This document shows, one piece after another, positions 1 through 11,340 of a DNA stretch of 64,000 bases. The stretch covers positions 2,721,501 to 2,785,500 of the forward strand of contig JARHVA010001921.1 of assembly GCA_037957365.1 (NCBI GenBank), written 5' to 3'. Numbering within the stretch: position 1 is the first letter of the stretch; every line of letters begins with the position of its first letter. The notes under the pieces are model-generated. The model did no database searches and was not told where the DNA came from. It saw only the letters and a list, made by a program, of their open reading frames with translations. Source of the DNA: Torreya grandis (lineage: Eukaryota; Streptophyta; Pinopsida; Cupressales; Taxaceae). The translations under genes and the position numbers were made by a program.

Positions 1-1010
1 CTTCTTGCCTAGTCTACATCTGTATAAGATGTCAAATTGAACTCCTTTCTCCTTAGATACCACAACCTAAATTCTATAATCCACTTGACATACCTAAGTA
101 TCCTTTTGACTGCTTATAAATTATTTTCCTTTGGGTATACTTGAAATCTTCCCATAAGGACTAATACTTACATGATGTCATATCTAGAGTAAGTGGTGTA
201 TAGTAAACTTCCAATCATTGACATATATGATGTCTGGTTGGCCTTTGGAGACTCATACTACTTTCTCAGCTTACAACTTATGATCATAGGTGTACTAACT
301 ACCTTGAAATCTTCCATCTCAAACTTTTTCAATGTCTCTCTTATATACTTAGCTTTTGAAATGAATATACCTTTTTCATATTGAATGATTTGTAACCCAA
401 GAAATAATGATAGTTCTCCTATCATGGACATATCAAACTCCTTTTTCATCACATCTATAAAGGCCTTAGTCACATTCTCACTATTTCCACCAAATATGAT
501 ATCATCCACATTGACAACTACTATCAAGTGATGGTTATCTTCTATATTTATGTATAGATTACTATCTAGAATTCCTATTTGTAATCCTTGGTCTAATATA
601 TACTTGTCCAATATAGGATACCAAGCTCTAGGAGCTTCATTTAAGACCATAAAGAGTCTTTTTCACTATGCAAACATAATCCTTATTACATGATAATGAA
701 AAACCCTCAAGTTGCTCTATGTATACCTCTTCTTCCAAGTTTCCATTCAAAAAGGTAGATTTGACATCCATCTAGTACACCTTAAACCTTTTGAATCTTG
801 TATATGCTAGAAATAATCTAATGCCCTCTAATATTTATACTAGTTCATAGGTCTCCTTAAAGTCTACCCCTTTAAATTGTGTATATCCCTTGCATTCCAA
901 TCTAGCATTGTTCCTAGTGGCTTCTCCATATTCATTTAAATTGTTTCCAAACACTCATTTCATGTTAATGACATTCCTATCTTTAGGCCTAGGAACTAGT
1001 TCCCAAGTCT
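1..1010 (-). pseudogene. Copia-1 reverse transcriptase and start of RNase H (broken)
   Basis: This part of a copia polyprotein copies element RNA into DNA inside the virus-like particle. Read on the minus strand, the first catalytic Asp lies in MDVKSTFLNG near 767. LYGLK then APRAWY follows near 645, across a frameshift. The longest open piece, 258-650, holds the catalytic box as NVDDIIFGG at about 501-512, where YVDD is usual, so Tyr is replaced but both Asp remain. MSMIGELSLFLGLQI follows. Below 250 the connection to RNase H is visible in shifted frames, and the first RNase H motif (YTDVD) sits at the very edge. Several stops are in frame. Confident as copia RT. Confidence 0.85.
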
Positions 1011-2350
1011 CATTCTTATATATTTGGTATAACTCTTCTTTCATAGCATCTATCTAAAACTTGTCTTTGTTTTATTCTACAAGGTTTTTAGGTTCAATCT
1101 TAGACACTAGAACAAAATTATATTGATTTAGGTTACTTACCAACCTTATTTTTATTTGCATACCTATGTCTTTATTGCCAATGATTTGTGATTCAAGATG
1201 ATCTCTTTGAATCTATCTTGAGGTGCCTTTTGAGTCTTGTTTTTCCTCAACTCTTTTTTCCTCATCATTCTCTATTTTTTCCTCTTTATTATTGAATTCT
1301 ATATTCTGTGATGTATCTTTTGATTATGAGTGTGATTTATTTTTCTCATCAATCTTCACATTTGTACTTTCCACTATCTTCTACAACCTCTTGTTATAGC
1401 ATATATAGGCTAAGTTTACTGATGAATACTCTAAGAATATACCTTCATCAGAACTAGAATCAAACTTACCTAAGTCTTCCTCATCTCTTTTGATGAAACA
1501 TTTACTTCCAAACACTCTAAAGAGTTCCACATTAGTAGGTCTACATTTCATAGTTCATAAGGGATATTGTAAACCTTGGTCCTTATCTATCCTCTATTCA
1601 ATATGTAGACTGAAGTGATCACTGCCTCTCTCCAGTATCCATAACCTTGACTCATTTAGCATAGTTCTTATCATCTCTTAAACTATCTTATTATTTATTT
1701 TTACTACCCCATTTTTTCAAGGTGTCCTAGCTACTGAGAACTATTTTCTTATCCCATGGACCTCATAGAAGTCATCAAATTCATTAGACTAAAACTTTCC
1801 TCCTCTATCATATCTTAATCATTTGATCATTCTATTATTATCATTCTCAACAAGAGACTTGAATTCCTTGAACTTATCAAGAGCTTCTAATTTTTTTCAT
1901 GAATACTACTCAAGTCATTATTGTGTAATCATCTACGAGTAGAAGGAAATAACTATCCCCTTGAATGCTTAGGATTCTTATAGGTCCATAGAGATCATTA
2001 TGTATTAGCTCCAAAGTTTTTGTAGTAGAGTACTCTTTAGACTTAAACCTTTTTCTAGTCTGCTTAGCATGTTAACATGCCTTATAAAGTGTGTTTGTAG
2101 GTTTTGTGATCTTAGACATATTCTTTATAGACTTCTTAGAGATTATCCTAACTATATTGTCAAAAATTATGTGGCCCAACCTTCTATTTTATAGCCAACA
2201 TTCATCCATCTTTATCTTAAAGCATCTCTCCTTCTTGATCTCATTCAATACATACAAATTGTTCTTAGTCTTCTTATAATTATCAATTAGTCTTCCTAAT
2301 TTAGCTCTCCTTATATCACATTCTCTGTCATAAAAGGTTAGTGTGTGTCC
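1011..2350 (-). pseudogene. Copia-1 integrase region (broken)
   Basis: Lies between the protease and RT segments, as expected for copia integrase, which inserts the cDNA. Minus-strand reading near 1970-1900 gives GDSYFLLLVDDYTIMT, matching the rve core around its second catalytic Asp (usual form DDYTRMTWV). Stops and frameshifts are frequent, and no open piece longer than about 60 codons survives. The downstream half (about 1500-1011) is the variable integrase C-terminus and linker to RT, rich in Ser, Glu and Lys codons. Domain edges are approximate. Confidence 0.65.
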
Positions 2351-2356
2351 TTGGTT

Positions 2357-2623
2357 TCAAATTTGACTTATACTAAGTTGGTTATGTTTCAAACCTTTCA
2401 CATATAACACATTCTCTATCTTGGTCTTCCCACTATACAAACTTAAGATATCCTTACCAACTATATTGGTAGTTGTGTTGTCTCCAAATCTTACTATTCT
2501 TGCAACATTCTTCTTTAATGAGATAAACTTGCTCTTGTCTCCTGACATGTGACTTGATAAACCACTATATATATACCATTTCAAGACTTCATCTTGGATA
2601 TGAAAGGAAATATAAGCTAGCAT
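2357..2623 (-). pseudogene. Copia-1 protease and gag-pre-integrase fragment
   Basis: An 88-codon open piece. Near its N-terminal third it reads WYIYSGLSSHMSGDKSKF, the copia protease active-site region normally written W-x-x-D-S-G. The catalytic Asp is replaced by Tyr, so it could not cleave the polyprotein. The C-terminal half has GDNTTTNIVGKDILSLYSGK and ENVLYVKGLKHNQLSISQ, the conserved gag-pre-integrase stretch. The same segment occurs in Copia-2 at 57012-57221 with closely related residues, so the two copia elements are relatives. Confidence 0.85.
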
Positions 2624-2639
2624 AGATTATTCATATTTA

Positions 2640-4643
2640 ATCTTTTATTCCTTCTTCACCTTGTCCCTAGGGTCTAACTTCTTGATCCACTTATCAATGG
2701 TATGACTATAGACCTTTTGTATTAACTGACCTTCCTCATATGCTTCACCTTACTATCCTGTGTAATATGTCCTCTTTGATCACAATTATAACATAGGATT
2801 ATGCTTCTACTATTATAATGAACATTCACCCTATTCTTCCATGAGGAATTGAATCTTATATAGTGTTTCCTGTCCATAGCTCTATGTCTATATTGATTAC
2901 ATGAGAAACAATAATCATTAAATGAATTTACATACCTTGTCTATTTGAGTTTGAATCATACACCTCTACCTTTATTGTCTCTTTAAGGATTCAATTTCCT
3001 CTTCACTTATTTATGATCAACTTGAGTCTCAAATTTGAAAAATTATGCATAAATCTTTACTTTGTCAGTATTGTTCCTTGAGGTCTGAATATCCTTATTT
3101 TATTTTTGGTCTTTTGAACCTAAGACTTGTCTTGTCATGTGGAGACCTTTGACTATTCAAAATATCACCAAGAACATCAATACTCTTCTCAAATTTCTGA
3201 TGTCTTCAACTTGATTATTGCTTGATCTAATTCTGCCTTTAAGGACTCCATTTCAACTCCAAATTTGATGCATTCTCTCCTTGTTCTTAAGATTGGTAGT
3301 GATAATATCAATCTAACTTTCCAACTATTTGATGATCTCTTCATAGTCATTGGTGTTGTTTCTTAGTATCTCTTAATAATATCGATTTGTTCCTCATAAA
3401 TCTTAACCAATGATCTTCGTTTCTAATTCTTCCTTCTTTGGAACTTCAACTCCTCTAGAGCACTCACCAATTCTACCTCAAGGTTCACTTTAGTCTCTTC
3501 TTCATCTAATTCTTCATCATCCATAATATTTTTCCATTTTGAACAACCCTCATTGTCTAGTTCTATAGCCATGAATAAGGTTTCATTTCTATCATGGTCA
3601 TTACTATCATCATCACTATCAAATTTATTAGTGTCACTTACATCAGATGAACTACTATCCTATTTGGTATATAAACTTCTCTTGTTCTTGAATGATCCTT
3701 TCTTGCCTTCATACTTCCTGAAACTATTTTTTTTATTTTTAGGCTTATAGACCTTCTTATCATCACCATGATATTCATCATGTTCTCCATCATACTCAGT
3801 CTTATCCTTGTTAGTTAGGATATTTAGATGCAAAGTGACCAATATTAAATATTAAAAAACATTTGAAATGAAAATTTCCCTTATAATTACATGATACTTT
3901 CCTTGGTTTTTTGATAAACATGGCTTCTATATTGTCATCATCAATGTTTTTGTCAACATCATCCTTGGCCTTTTTACTTTATGAATTTTTTTTAAATTCA
4001 AATGTAACTTCCTTTTTGGAAGGTCTTGCACCACTTTTTCTCATTTTTTAGGGAGTCAAGATGACATGAAGCTTATCCATCTATGGTATGTTAAGATCTT
4101 TGATCTCTTCCATAATAGACACCTTTGAATCAAACTTAGATGTCAAGGATATCAATACCTTTTGAGCCACTATTGATTCTTCTAATGTCTCTCCTAGACC
4201 TCTAATGAAATTTACCACTTTATCTACTCTTAACTAAAAAGATTTAATGCTTTCATCCTCCTTCATGCTTAGGCTTTTAAACTACCTTTAGTGAGTCTGT
4301 AACTTTGCCAACTTAACTTTAGTGTCTCCTTCATAGGTGTTTTTAAAAAAATTCCAAATCCCTTTGGTTGTATCACAATGCATGACCTTACCAAATTTTT
4401 CTTCTGAAAAACCACACATGATGGCATTCATTACCTTAGAGTTGTTCTCACTTTCCTCCTTCCTATTACATCAACTGGTGGTGTAGAGGGTGGAGCAAAT
4501 CCATCAAAAACATATTTATATATATCTTATCCTATTTAAATTATATAGGCCTTCATTATGATTCTCCAAAATTCATAGTTAGTCCCACTAAAGAGAGGAT
4601 CTTTATTGGTTGAGAAACCTCCTTGTGCTTGATGACTAGGCAT
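2640..4643 (-). pseudogene. Copia-1 gag (broken)
   Basis: Nucleocapsid precursor. The start at 4643 (minus) gives MPSHQAQGGFSTNKDPLFSG and then TNYEFWRI, the usual opening of plant copia gag (F-x-G-x-N-Y-x-x-W). A stop interrupts within 45 codons. Further down, FSEEKFGKVMHCDTTKGIW is the typical gag core. Residues encoded near 3660-3842 are charged (Lys, Asp, Tyr rich). A zinc knuckle lies at 2752-2793, read as CYNCDQRGHITQDS. This is CX2CX4HX4C with the last Cys replaced by Ser, so zinc binding is probably lost. Many stops and frameshifts. Confidence 0.8.
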
Positions 4644-4677
4644 GTTTGTGCTTCTAGGATCTCCTTTAAGTTATTAG

Positions 4678-4699
4678 GCTTTTAAAAGGACCAAGATCT
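4678..4699 (-). other. Copia-1 decayed primer-binding site
   Basis: Minus-strand text CTTGGTCCTTTTAAAAG aligns with the Copia-2 primer region (TGGTATCAGAGCAGGTTCTTTTAG) if the middle part, about ten bases, has been lost. Its position, just outside gag and beside LTR-like sequence, fits an initiator-Met tRNA primer site. Called by analogy only. Confidence 0.4.
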
Positions 4700-5110
4700 A
4701 ATATTAAATATTTTAATCATAATCATTAAGAGCAGGCATTAATCAATGTATCAAAAAAAATCTTTCAATTATATCCAATCATTCATGAATTATGAAATCG
4801 ACATTAAGATCTAGAAATGTATAATGATCATTCACATGAGCATAACATCAGAAAACACATATATGAGTGGGAAAACCTCAAGGGGAAGAAAAATCACTAT
4901 GATACTTTTAAATGTAATACTGTATTATAATAAAAAATATCAAATTATATTGAGCAACAACTCAACTTGGAGTACCAACCCCAATGAAGTCAATCACCTA
5001 CTTGACTAGGCTTTAGCAAACACCGACTTGCAAGGAAGCGCCAACTCCCTAAGTGACTTAGCACCAACTCAAAAACATCATGTATTTTTATCACCAAAAA
5101 TATAATATTA
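4700..5110 (-). repeat. Copia-1 5' LTR remnant (R/U5 side)
   Basis: On the minus strand this stretch repeats GTTGGTGCT-like motifs several times (about 5080-4960) and then runs into a TTTTTC/CCCAC segment. The Copia-2 LTR has the same order: a GGTTGGTGCTC array and then TGGTTTTTCCCACATTGGG. It is therefore probably the 3' part of a related LTR. The U3 side was not identified. Confidence 0.45.
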
Positions 5111-7746
5111 TGTTATGTTCTAATTTCAATACCTCCTTCTACTCTACCAAGTAATATATTATTCACTTATACCATACTACATAAATAGGCCTAAATTATC
5201 TTATATATATACTACACTCATGGTTACACACCACTTAATTAGACATACACCTTAAAATTATTATTTCACCATAAAATATGTCTTAAGACACCTTATAAAC
5301 ATGTTTTAAATTAAATTTGGACCCATTTTGGTTTTTAAAAACTCAATTAGGCCTCATTTCTCTTTTAGGTCTCATGGAGACCTAATTACATTAAATTTGT
5401 CCTCTTAATCTCAAAATCTAATCCTCTTAGGACTAGATAGATTTTTACAACAATTAAAAACCATTAAATAACTTATACAATGACCTATACTTACCTCATC
5501 CATGCTTGGTTAGAACAATATCATTTTTTCATACCATGAAACCTCTTTTAGGACAAACTATCATATTAGGCCTGTGTACCTCAAAAGTCTATCTTGAAAA
5601 ATGAGGATTAAACACCCTTAAGATATTGAAATATAAAAAAAAACATGCAAATATATTATCAATGACCTTATTTTCACCACCAAATTCTTGGAATACTTTT
5701 ACTTAGAAGATAAATGCTCAAGAACATCTCTGCAACTCATTCACTCAAAACTACCAATTTACCTTAAAGACCAATCATGGTGACTTAAACCTATAACACC
5801 TATTTAAACACTTTAAATGACTCATAATACATGTAAATGGTCCTATTATATCTAAAAACCATATTTAAATATAAATATCATATAATTTAATGACAAATAT
5901 TGGTCTTTTAGACCAATTTCTTGACCTTATATCACACAGTCTTATCTAAACTAGACATCTCATTTGTGAACACCTTTTTAATCATATTTATTAACATCCA
6001 AAAATTATTAAAATCATGAGAATGAATTATAAGTCATAAATAAACTCTTCATCTATTTTTTTCATCAATCTGATATGCTCAAACCCTTAAATTCATCTTC
6101 TTATCCCTGCTTGGGTTTTGTACTATTTGCACCATTAGGTTTGTCTATGATTGGCTTACTTGAATGAATAATTTATCACAATTAGAAGTTTGAGCCTATC
6201 TATAAACCATAATATGCATACTTAATGGATCTCTATATTTTTATTCCATCTATTATCTCTTCTTGACCAATACAACTTTTGAGAGTTACAATAATTGACT
6301 GATAAATAAGTCTATAATTGAGAATTTTATCTCTCATTTGACTAAGAGTTGACTACATGCTCCAATATCTTGTCTAAATTTTTTATTCCATTATAAGATT
6401 ATTTGAAAAATATCTTTCACATTTAATCCTTATTAGGGTTTTAGAGATGTTTAACAAAGGTTTTGTTGTTAACAATTGTCCGTAAAGCACTTCCCTTTGC
6501 ATCCAAAACCAATACCTAGAGATAATAGATAACACCCTTACCCATCTATCCTTAACATATTAGGTTCCCATGTAGAGTTTAAATGTGTAAATAAATGTTT
6601 GAAAGTGCTTCATGGGTATTTATACTTCATTGTGTGAACTCGAGAAGACCTAAAATAGCATTTCATGCAATTTACTTTAAACTATAACCTTAAACTTTAT
6701 GAACATGCCTAAAACAACTTATATTACTTATGCACATGCTCACATATGAAAACTTTCCTTTAAATTTTATCTTCATACCTCATTAGGCCAGGTAGGGTCT
6801 AAGAGAGGTCTAGGTGCAAGCTTAGTATGAAGGTCCTACCCCTATAGGTTTACCTTGAAACTCTCATGAGTGATTTAATGCCTTGCATACATGCTTAACT
6901 AGCATCATATAACCTTAATATTCCTATGTTCATCTATTTTCATGCACATACCTCTTCATGTCATGATTAGGCTTATGAATAGGCTTCCTATGCACTTTGT
7001 CATCAATGATATGTACCTTCATGCAATCATAAGGCATTAGTTGCCTTCAAATTCTCTTTCATGAAAACATCCTTCAATGATAACACTCTCTCAATTCCCC
7101 TTATCACATCAACACACTACCAACTAGGCTTAGTCACCTTTGACCTCAAACTCATGTAAGAAGCACCTATGAAATCAATAATAATACTCAAAATTAGTTC
7201 TTCTATATCACTTGGTGCCTCTATTTCACTTGTGTTAGCTTAATTAAGCCACTTCCTCTTCTTTGTGTGACTACACTCCTCCATTTAGGTACCTAGGTAG
7301 GTTTAAAATTAGTTATCATGCATGGACTCCCCTTTAGGTGGTTATTATATAGTTATTTGAGACCTATGGGTCCCTCTCCCTCCTTAGAAGCATATAAGAT
7401 ATGCAGATCCTTCTCAACTTCTTGTATATAGGCTTAGAGTAGTTCTTTTAGTCTTGATATATACATCAAATACCCTTCACGTGCTAACCATTAGACCATT
7501 TGGGTGCTTAGGGGACATATGGATATCATTAGGACTACTTTGTAGCCTAATTATCTCATTTGGATGCATTTAGAGGTGTAATTTCTTCATCAGGTCTAAA
7601 CTAGGGTTTAAGGAGGGTTTTGGCGGTCCACCATCTTAAAAATAGTTCATAGAGTATATACCTCTAAAATAAAATTTCTTGTCATGAAAATTTACCCCAC
7701 AAATCCCTTCAAATTTCTTGAATATCCCTGGGTCCCATGCAGATTG
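5111..7746. other. Unassigned AT-rich intergenic sequence
   Basis: No convincing coding sequence, LTR pair or known domain was seen. The longest open piece (about 60 codons near 7692-7874) has no family features and overlaps the Tat-1 LTR. Part of the left side may be the missing U3 of the Copia-1 LTR. The segment up to 7746 is the left flank of Tat-1. Confidence 0.5.
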
Positions 7747-8887
7747 TGTATGCAATGGGAAATACAATAGATATATAAATCAATTCTATCTTGAAGACAA
7801 TAGATAATCGAGGTCATGATCGATATGAATCTGTTAGACCTATCCAAGAGATCTCTTACCACAAATAATATCACTAGGGAGGGTTCTAAAGCCTCTATTC
7901 AAGTAAATACTACACAATAACCCTAACTAGGTCCTATTTTTTCATATTCACTAAACTAATAAGTAAAGTAAAAGTCTAATCTAGTTCTCACCAAAGCTTG
8001 TGGAACAACATGGGGGTTAGTAAACATAAAATTAAACATGCATAAGATAATCCTAATTAATCTATGTATAGGTAAAACTCTAATGCATGGAAAGAGTAAT
8101 ATATTCAAAACCCATTACTTATGCTACTTTTATCTACTAAAGAGAGGAGCAAAGCTAGAGATACTTACCTTGAAGATGAACCCATTAAGTTTCAATATCT
8201 CTCTTAGACAAAGGTGCTTCTCAAGAGTTTGTTGTGGTTTATAAGGATCACTAAGAAAAGCCAAAGAATCTAAGACTTCTCCATAAAACAAGAGCATTCT
8301 CCAAGTATAAACCCTAAGCTAAGACTCCTTAAGTAGAATGGTAGAAGATAATTAAAGAAGCATAAATAAATAATTAAACCTTGTTGTCTCTCTAAGAATG
8401 GAAAATTGTATGTTTATATAAGAGGATCTAACCCTAAACCCTTCTAAAAGTTTATGTTGAAAAGTTCAACCCAATCAACCTAGTATTATAATTGACAAAA
8501 ATAAACTAGGTTATGAACTAGGTCAGCTAGGCATTGACTTAGTCCTTAGTAAGCTTTATCAATAATAATACAAGGTTGATGTGGTTGACTATGTCATGTA
8601 AACTATAAAAAATGGGTTTAGGTTAGGGAAATAGCTAATGAAGGTGGTAAAATACTAGAGGAGGTTGAAAATAAGAGGAAAATCTTAGGATAATGGTTTT
8701 AGGAGACAAATGTGTAGATAGCAAGTGGAAAAATGGGACAACAATCCTATAAAGCACTAATGGTCTGCCCACCCCTTTCCTGGTGCACCCCTTAAGGTGT
8801 GTACTCAAAGAGATTGAAACTCAAAGGGTTCTTACAAGATAGAAAACATCAATAATTGATAAAGTTGGAAAATATTATGTGTATACA
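7747..8887 (-). repeat. Tat-1 3' LTR (left copy)
   Basis: Aligns over its length with 20070-21241. Plus-strand start TGTATGCAATGGG pairs with TGTAAGCAATGGG in the right copy; both end near AAAATATTATGT-GTATA. Shared landmarks include TAGATAATCGAGGTCATGA, GCCCACCCCTTTC and CACCCCTTAAGG. The left copy lacks a roughly 35-base stretch, present near 20115-20150 in the right copy, that encodes nothing. Confidence 0.9.
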
Positions 8888-8903
8888 TATGCCCGACTTA
8901 AAG
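8888..8903 (-). other. Tat-1 polypurine tract (weak)
   Basis: Minus-strand CTTTAAGTCGGGCATA lies just outside the LTR start TGTATACACA. It is in PPT position but purine content is only moderate, presumably from decay of a GGGGCAAA-type tract like those of the other gypsy elements here. Confidence 0.45.
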
Positions 8904-9412
8904 ATCATCACGTGTCACTCAGGTGCAATAAGGGATGGTGCTTCGTGAAAGAACATAGCAACACATAATGTTAAAGCTAGAAAAAAGTTTAGTATTTTAA
9001 AACATAAAATAATTGAAAGAGAAATAAATGAAAATTAAAATGTAATGCATACCTTGACTTACCTTTATCATTGAATGGTTGTTTATTATCTTTTTAATTT
9101 TGATTGTGGAGGGTGCATAGACTACATTCAATAAACCCAAGGATACAAAACTAAAGAGAAAAAACAAACAAACGTAGGAAAGCCAAGATAATTGGTGTTA
9201 TCTAGATAGGATGTACTTGCTAATTTGTCAAGTTGAGGTGACAAGTGATATATTAGACCAAATGACCAAGTTAAAAAATTTAGGGTAAATTGGGTAATCA
9301 AAAAGACAAGGCTAATCTAAAGACTAAAATATTCAAACAAGTAAACTTAAGTAAGAAAGTCAAACACACAAATTCAAACCAAGGATACATGTTGAAAAGG
9401 GATGGTAATCAA

Positions 9413-9600
9413 ACATCAATGTGAAATCAGTAACAATCCTTACTTAAACAAATATGGAAAAGAAAAAATGGTAAATCAACATTGATGAGTAAGCAATAAC
9501 AATCCTTGCTCAATCATTAATGGAAAAAGTTCATAAAATGAAAACAACATTGGTGAGTGATAAGTAACAAGCCAAATTCACTCAATAATGGAAAAAGTAC
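9413..9600. repeat. Tandem repeat, about 67-bp unit, 3 degenerate copies
   Basis: Units begin near 9413, 9479 and 9546. Each has a CAT(C/T)(A/G)(A/G)TG...AGTAA element, then AACAATCCTT or a variant, a CTCAAT/CTTAAA element, and ends with ATGGAAAAG. Located in the Tat-1 3' spacer. Confidence 0.65.
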
Positions 9601-10064
9601 ATGAAAGTAGAAATGGACTAAGGTGTCCATAAAAAGGGTAGTATAATAATAACAAATGGTAAAGGAAAGCAAAATATGTCTAGAAATGTAGAGCCAAGGT
9701 GTAAATAAAGTAATCCATAGTCACTCAAACATATTATTTTGTTCTAAAGATAGATAAAATTGAAACAAAGTAATGATAGCATATTTTCAAAATGTGAAGA
9801 AGAGGGAAGTATAGAAAAGGAAAATGGATTTAGAATCATAGTTTGTCTATCAAGGGGAAAATGAAATGGGTAGAGGGTAGAATGAAGGAAAAACCAAGGT
9901 AGAGGAACTCTTTATCAAAGTCAAGACACTCAAATTAGTTTTGTCAAAACAAGAGGATGTTCAACCTTAAGGACTTTGAAGAACTTATCTTAGCCACAAA
10001 AGTATTTAGGTCAACAAATGAAGTATGTAGATCATCCCATGAAGGCTATATGCATAAAAGTTAA

Positions 10065-10448
10065 ATGAACTTAACTTCCCACAACGTGTTCTGCATTCCT
10101 CAAGACTCCTTACAAATCCATCAGTTACTTGTAAGGATTAGGTATTTACATGAGAAATTAGGTAACACCATTGATTTTATTGAATTATCCTATTCTAATC
10201 TATTATCCTACCACACCCCAATGGACCTTGACTCTATTATGAGGCCAATTGTGGAGTTTGAGCTTCGATTGGAGACAGGAGATGTTCTTGTAATCAGGTT
10301 TTTTGGTGTGAGTTTGACTTTTGAGATTTGTATGTTTCCTTTTGTATATCATTTCCTTTTATTTCAAATGATTTTTATTTTACCTTTCGTGATGGATTTT
10401 TTCTATTCCTCCTACATACAAATTTGGAAAACTAAACATGGGTGCTAG
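10065..10448 (+). CDS. Uncharacterised 127-codon ORF, antisense to Tat-1, in its 3' spacer
   Basis: The longest plus-strand open frame in this part of the window. Start at 10065 gives MNLTSHNVFCIPQDSLQ. The first 80 residues are mixed polar. Residues from about 80 to 120 are strongly hydrophobic and aromatic (Phe, Leu, Ile, Met), resembling one or two membrane segments or simply T-rich DNA read in frame. I do not recognise a family. Some Tat-lineage elements carry an antisense ORF in this region (maize Grande gene23 is a known case), which is the only reason not to discard it. Chance open reading is at least as likely. Confidence 0.2.
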   Translation: MNLTSHNVFCIPQDSLQIHQLLVRIRYLHEKLGNTIDFIELSYSNLLSYHTPMDLDSIMRPIVEFELRLETGDVLVIRFFGVSLTFEICMFPFVYHFLLFQMIFILPFVMDFFYSSYIQIWKTKHGC

Positions 10449-10860
10449 AGATGAACTTCATTTGAATATTTGAGACTTGGTTGCTAAGAGAGAAAACTTG
10501 GAGAGCATGGTGTCTAAGAGTCTTGTAAATTTAGGTGAAATAAAATTGTTATCCTGAATTTGACCTTATTCTATCCCATGTGGAGTGGAAGGAAAGGATA
10601 TCAAGATGTGTGAGACTTGAAACAATTTAAATTACTTCAAATCACAAAAATTGTGACAAAGGGCGAAGAAGGGATACAATGATAGTTAAGTATGATTCCT
10701 TACCATAAGAATGAGGTAAATGTAGAAAAACATGCTAACATAGTTTACTTATGCAAATTTTATCTACAAAAGAAGAAAAATTTGAAGTTGAGAACAAAGG
10801 ATCAAGAACTTATAGCCATTTTCAAAACAAATTCTAGATAAGGAATGAAAAGATGGCTAT

Positions 10861-11215
10861 TTTATGAGGAAGGTGAAGTCCTATCTATGGTCTTAAACTG
10901 TAAATCATAAAATAGAAACCCAAGGAGTTGTGAAAAGCATGTGAAAAATAAATAAAATAAATATGATATTTATGAGGAAGGTCAGGTCCTATTCATGGTC
11001 TTACACTTAAACTCACAAAAGAATGACCCAAAGGGTGCCAAAAAGTATTGAAAAGTGAGAAAACAAATAGGATATAATTACATCATGAGCAAAACTAGGT
11101 CTTATCCATGGTCTTACAATGCAACTCATAAAGAAAAGGAAAAACCAAAAGAACAAAATGAAGGACTAAGGTTTGTGAAAAGAGAGAATTACTGCAGAGG
11201 GTGAGACCTATGTAA
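10861..11215. repeat. Tandem repeat, about 108-123-bp unit, 3 copies plus fragment
   Basis: Units start near 10861, 10969 and 11092. Each begins TTTATGAGGAAGGT or a variant, continues with TCCTAT(C/T)(C/T)ATGGTCTTA, then A(A/C)TCATAAA and a purine-rich tail. A fourth partial match (GGGTGAGACCTATG) lies near 11199. In the Tat-1 spacer just after integrase. Confidence 0.7.
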
Positions 11216-11340
11216 GTATGATGTAAAAATTGTTAGATAGATAACATATAGAAAATATGAAAAGAAGAGAAGGATTAATGCAAAATACTTCTTGAGGAAT
11301 TGCGTATTGGTGGGATATTTAAAAATATGGCCTTCATTAG

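Larger units (their letters stand above)
1..5110 (-). mobile_element. Copia-1: degenerate Ty1/copia LTR retrotransposon, truncated by the window start
   Basis: Minus-strand element read from about 5110 down to 1. The order is LTR remnant, decayed primer site, gag, protease with gag-pre-integrase, integrase, reverse transcriptase, then the start of RNase H. Protease-integrase-RT-RNase H is the Ty1/copia order. Every domain is broken by stops or frameshifts, so the copy is dead. The 3' LTR must lie left of the window. The right boundary is soft: I could not find the outer end of its 5' LTR and no second LTR copy is available for comparison. Target duplications cannot be tested here. Confidence 0.85.
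8904..11340 (-). other. Tat-1 3' spacer between integrase and 3' LTR
   Basis: About 2.4 kb, strongly A+G rich on the plus strand, with two groups of degenerate tandem repeats (listed separately) and a 127-codon open frame antisense to the element at 10065-10448. No pol domain was recognised. A long spacer with tandem repeats downstream of pol is typical of Tat/Ogre-type elements. Confidence 0.6.
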
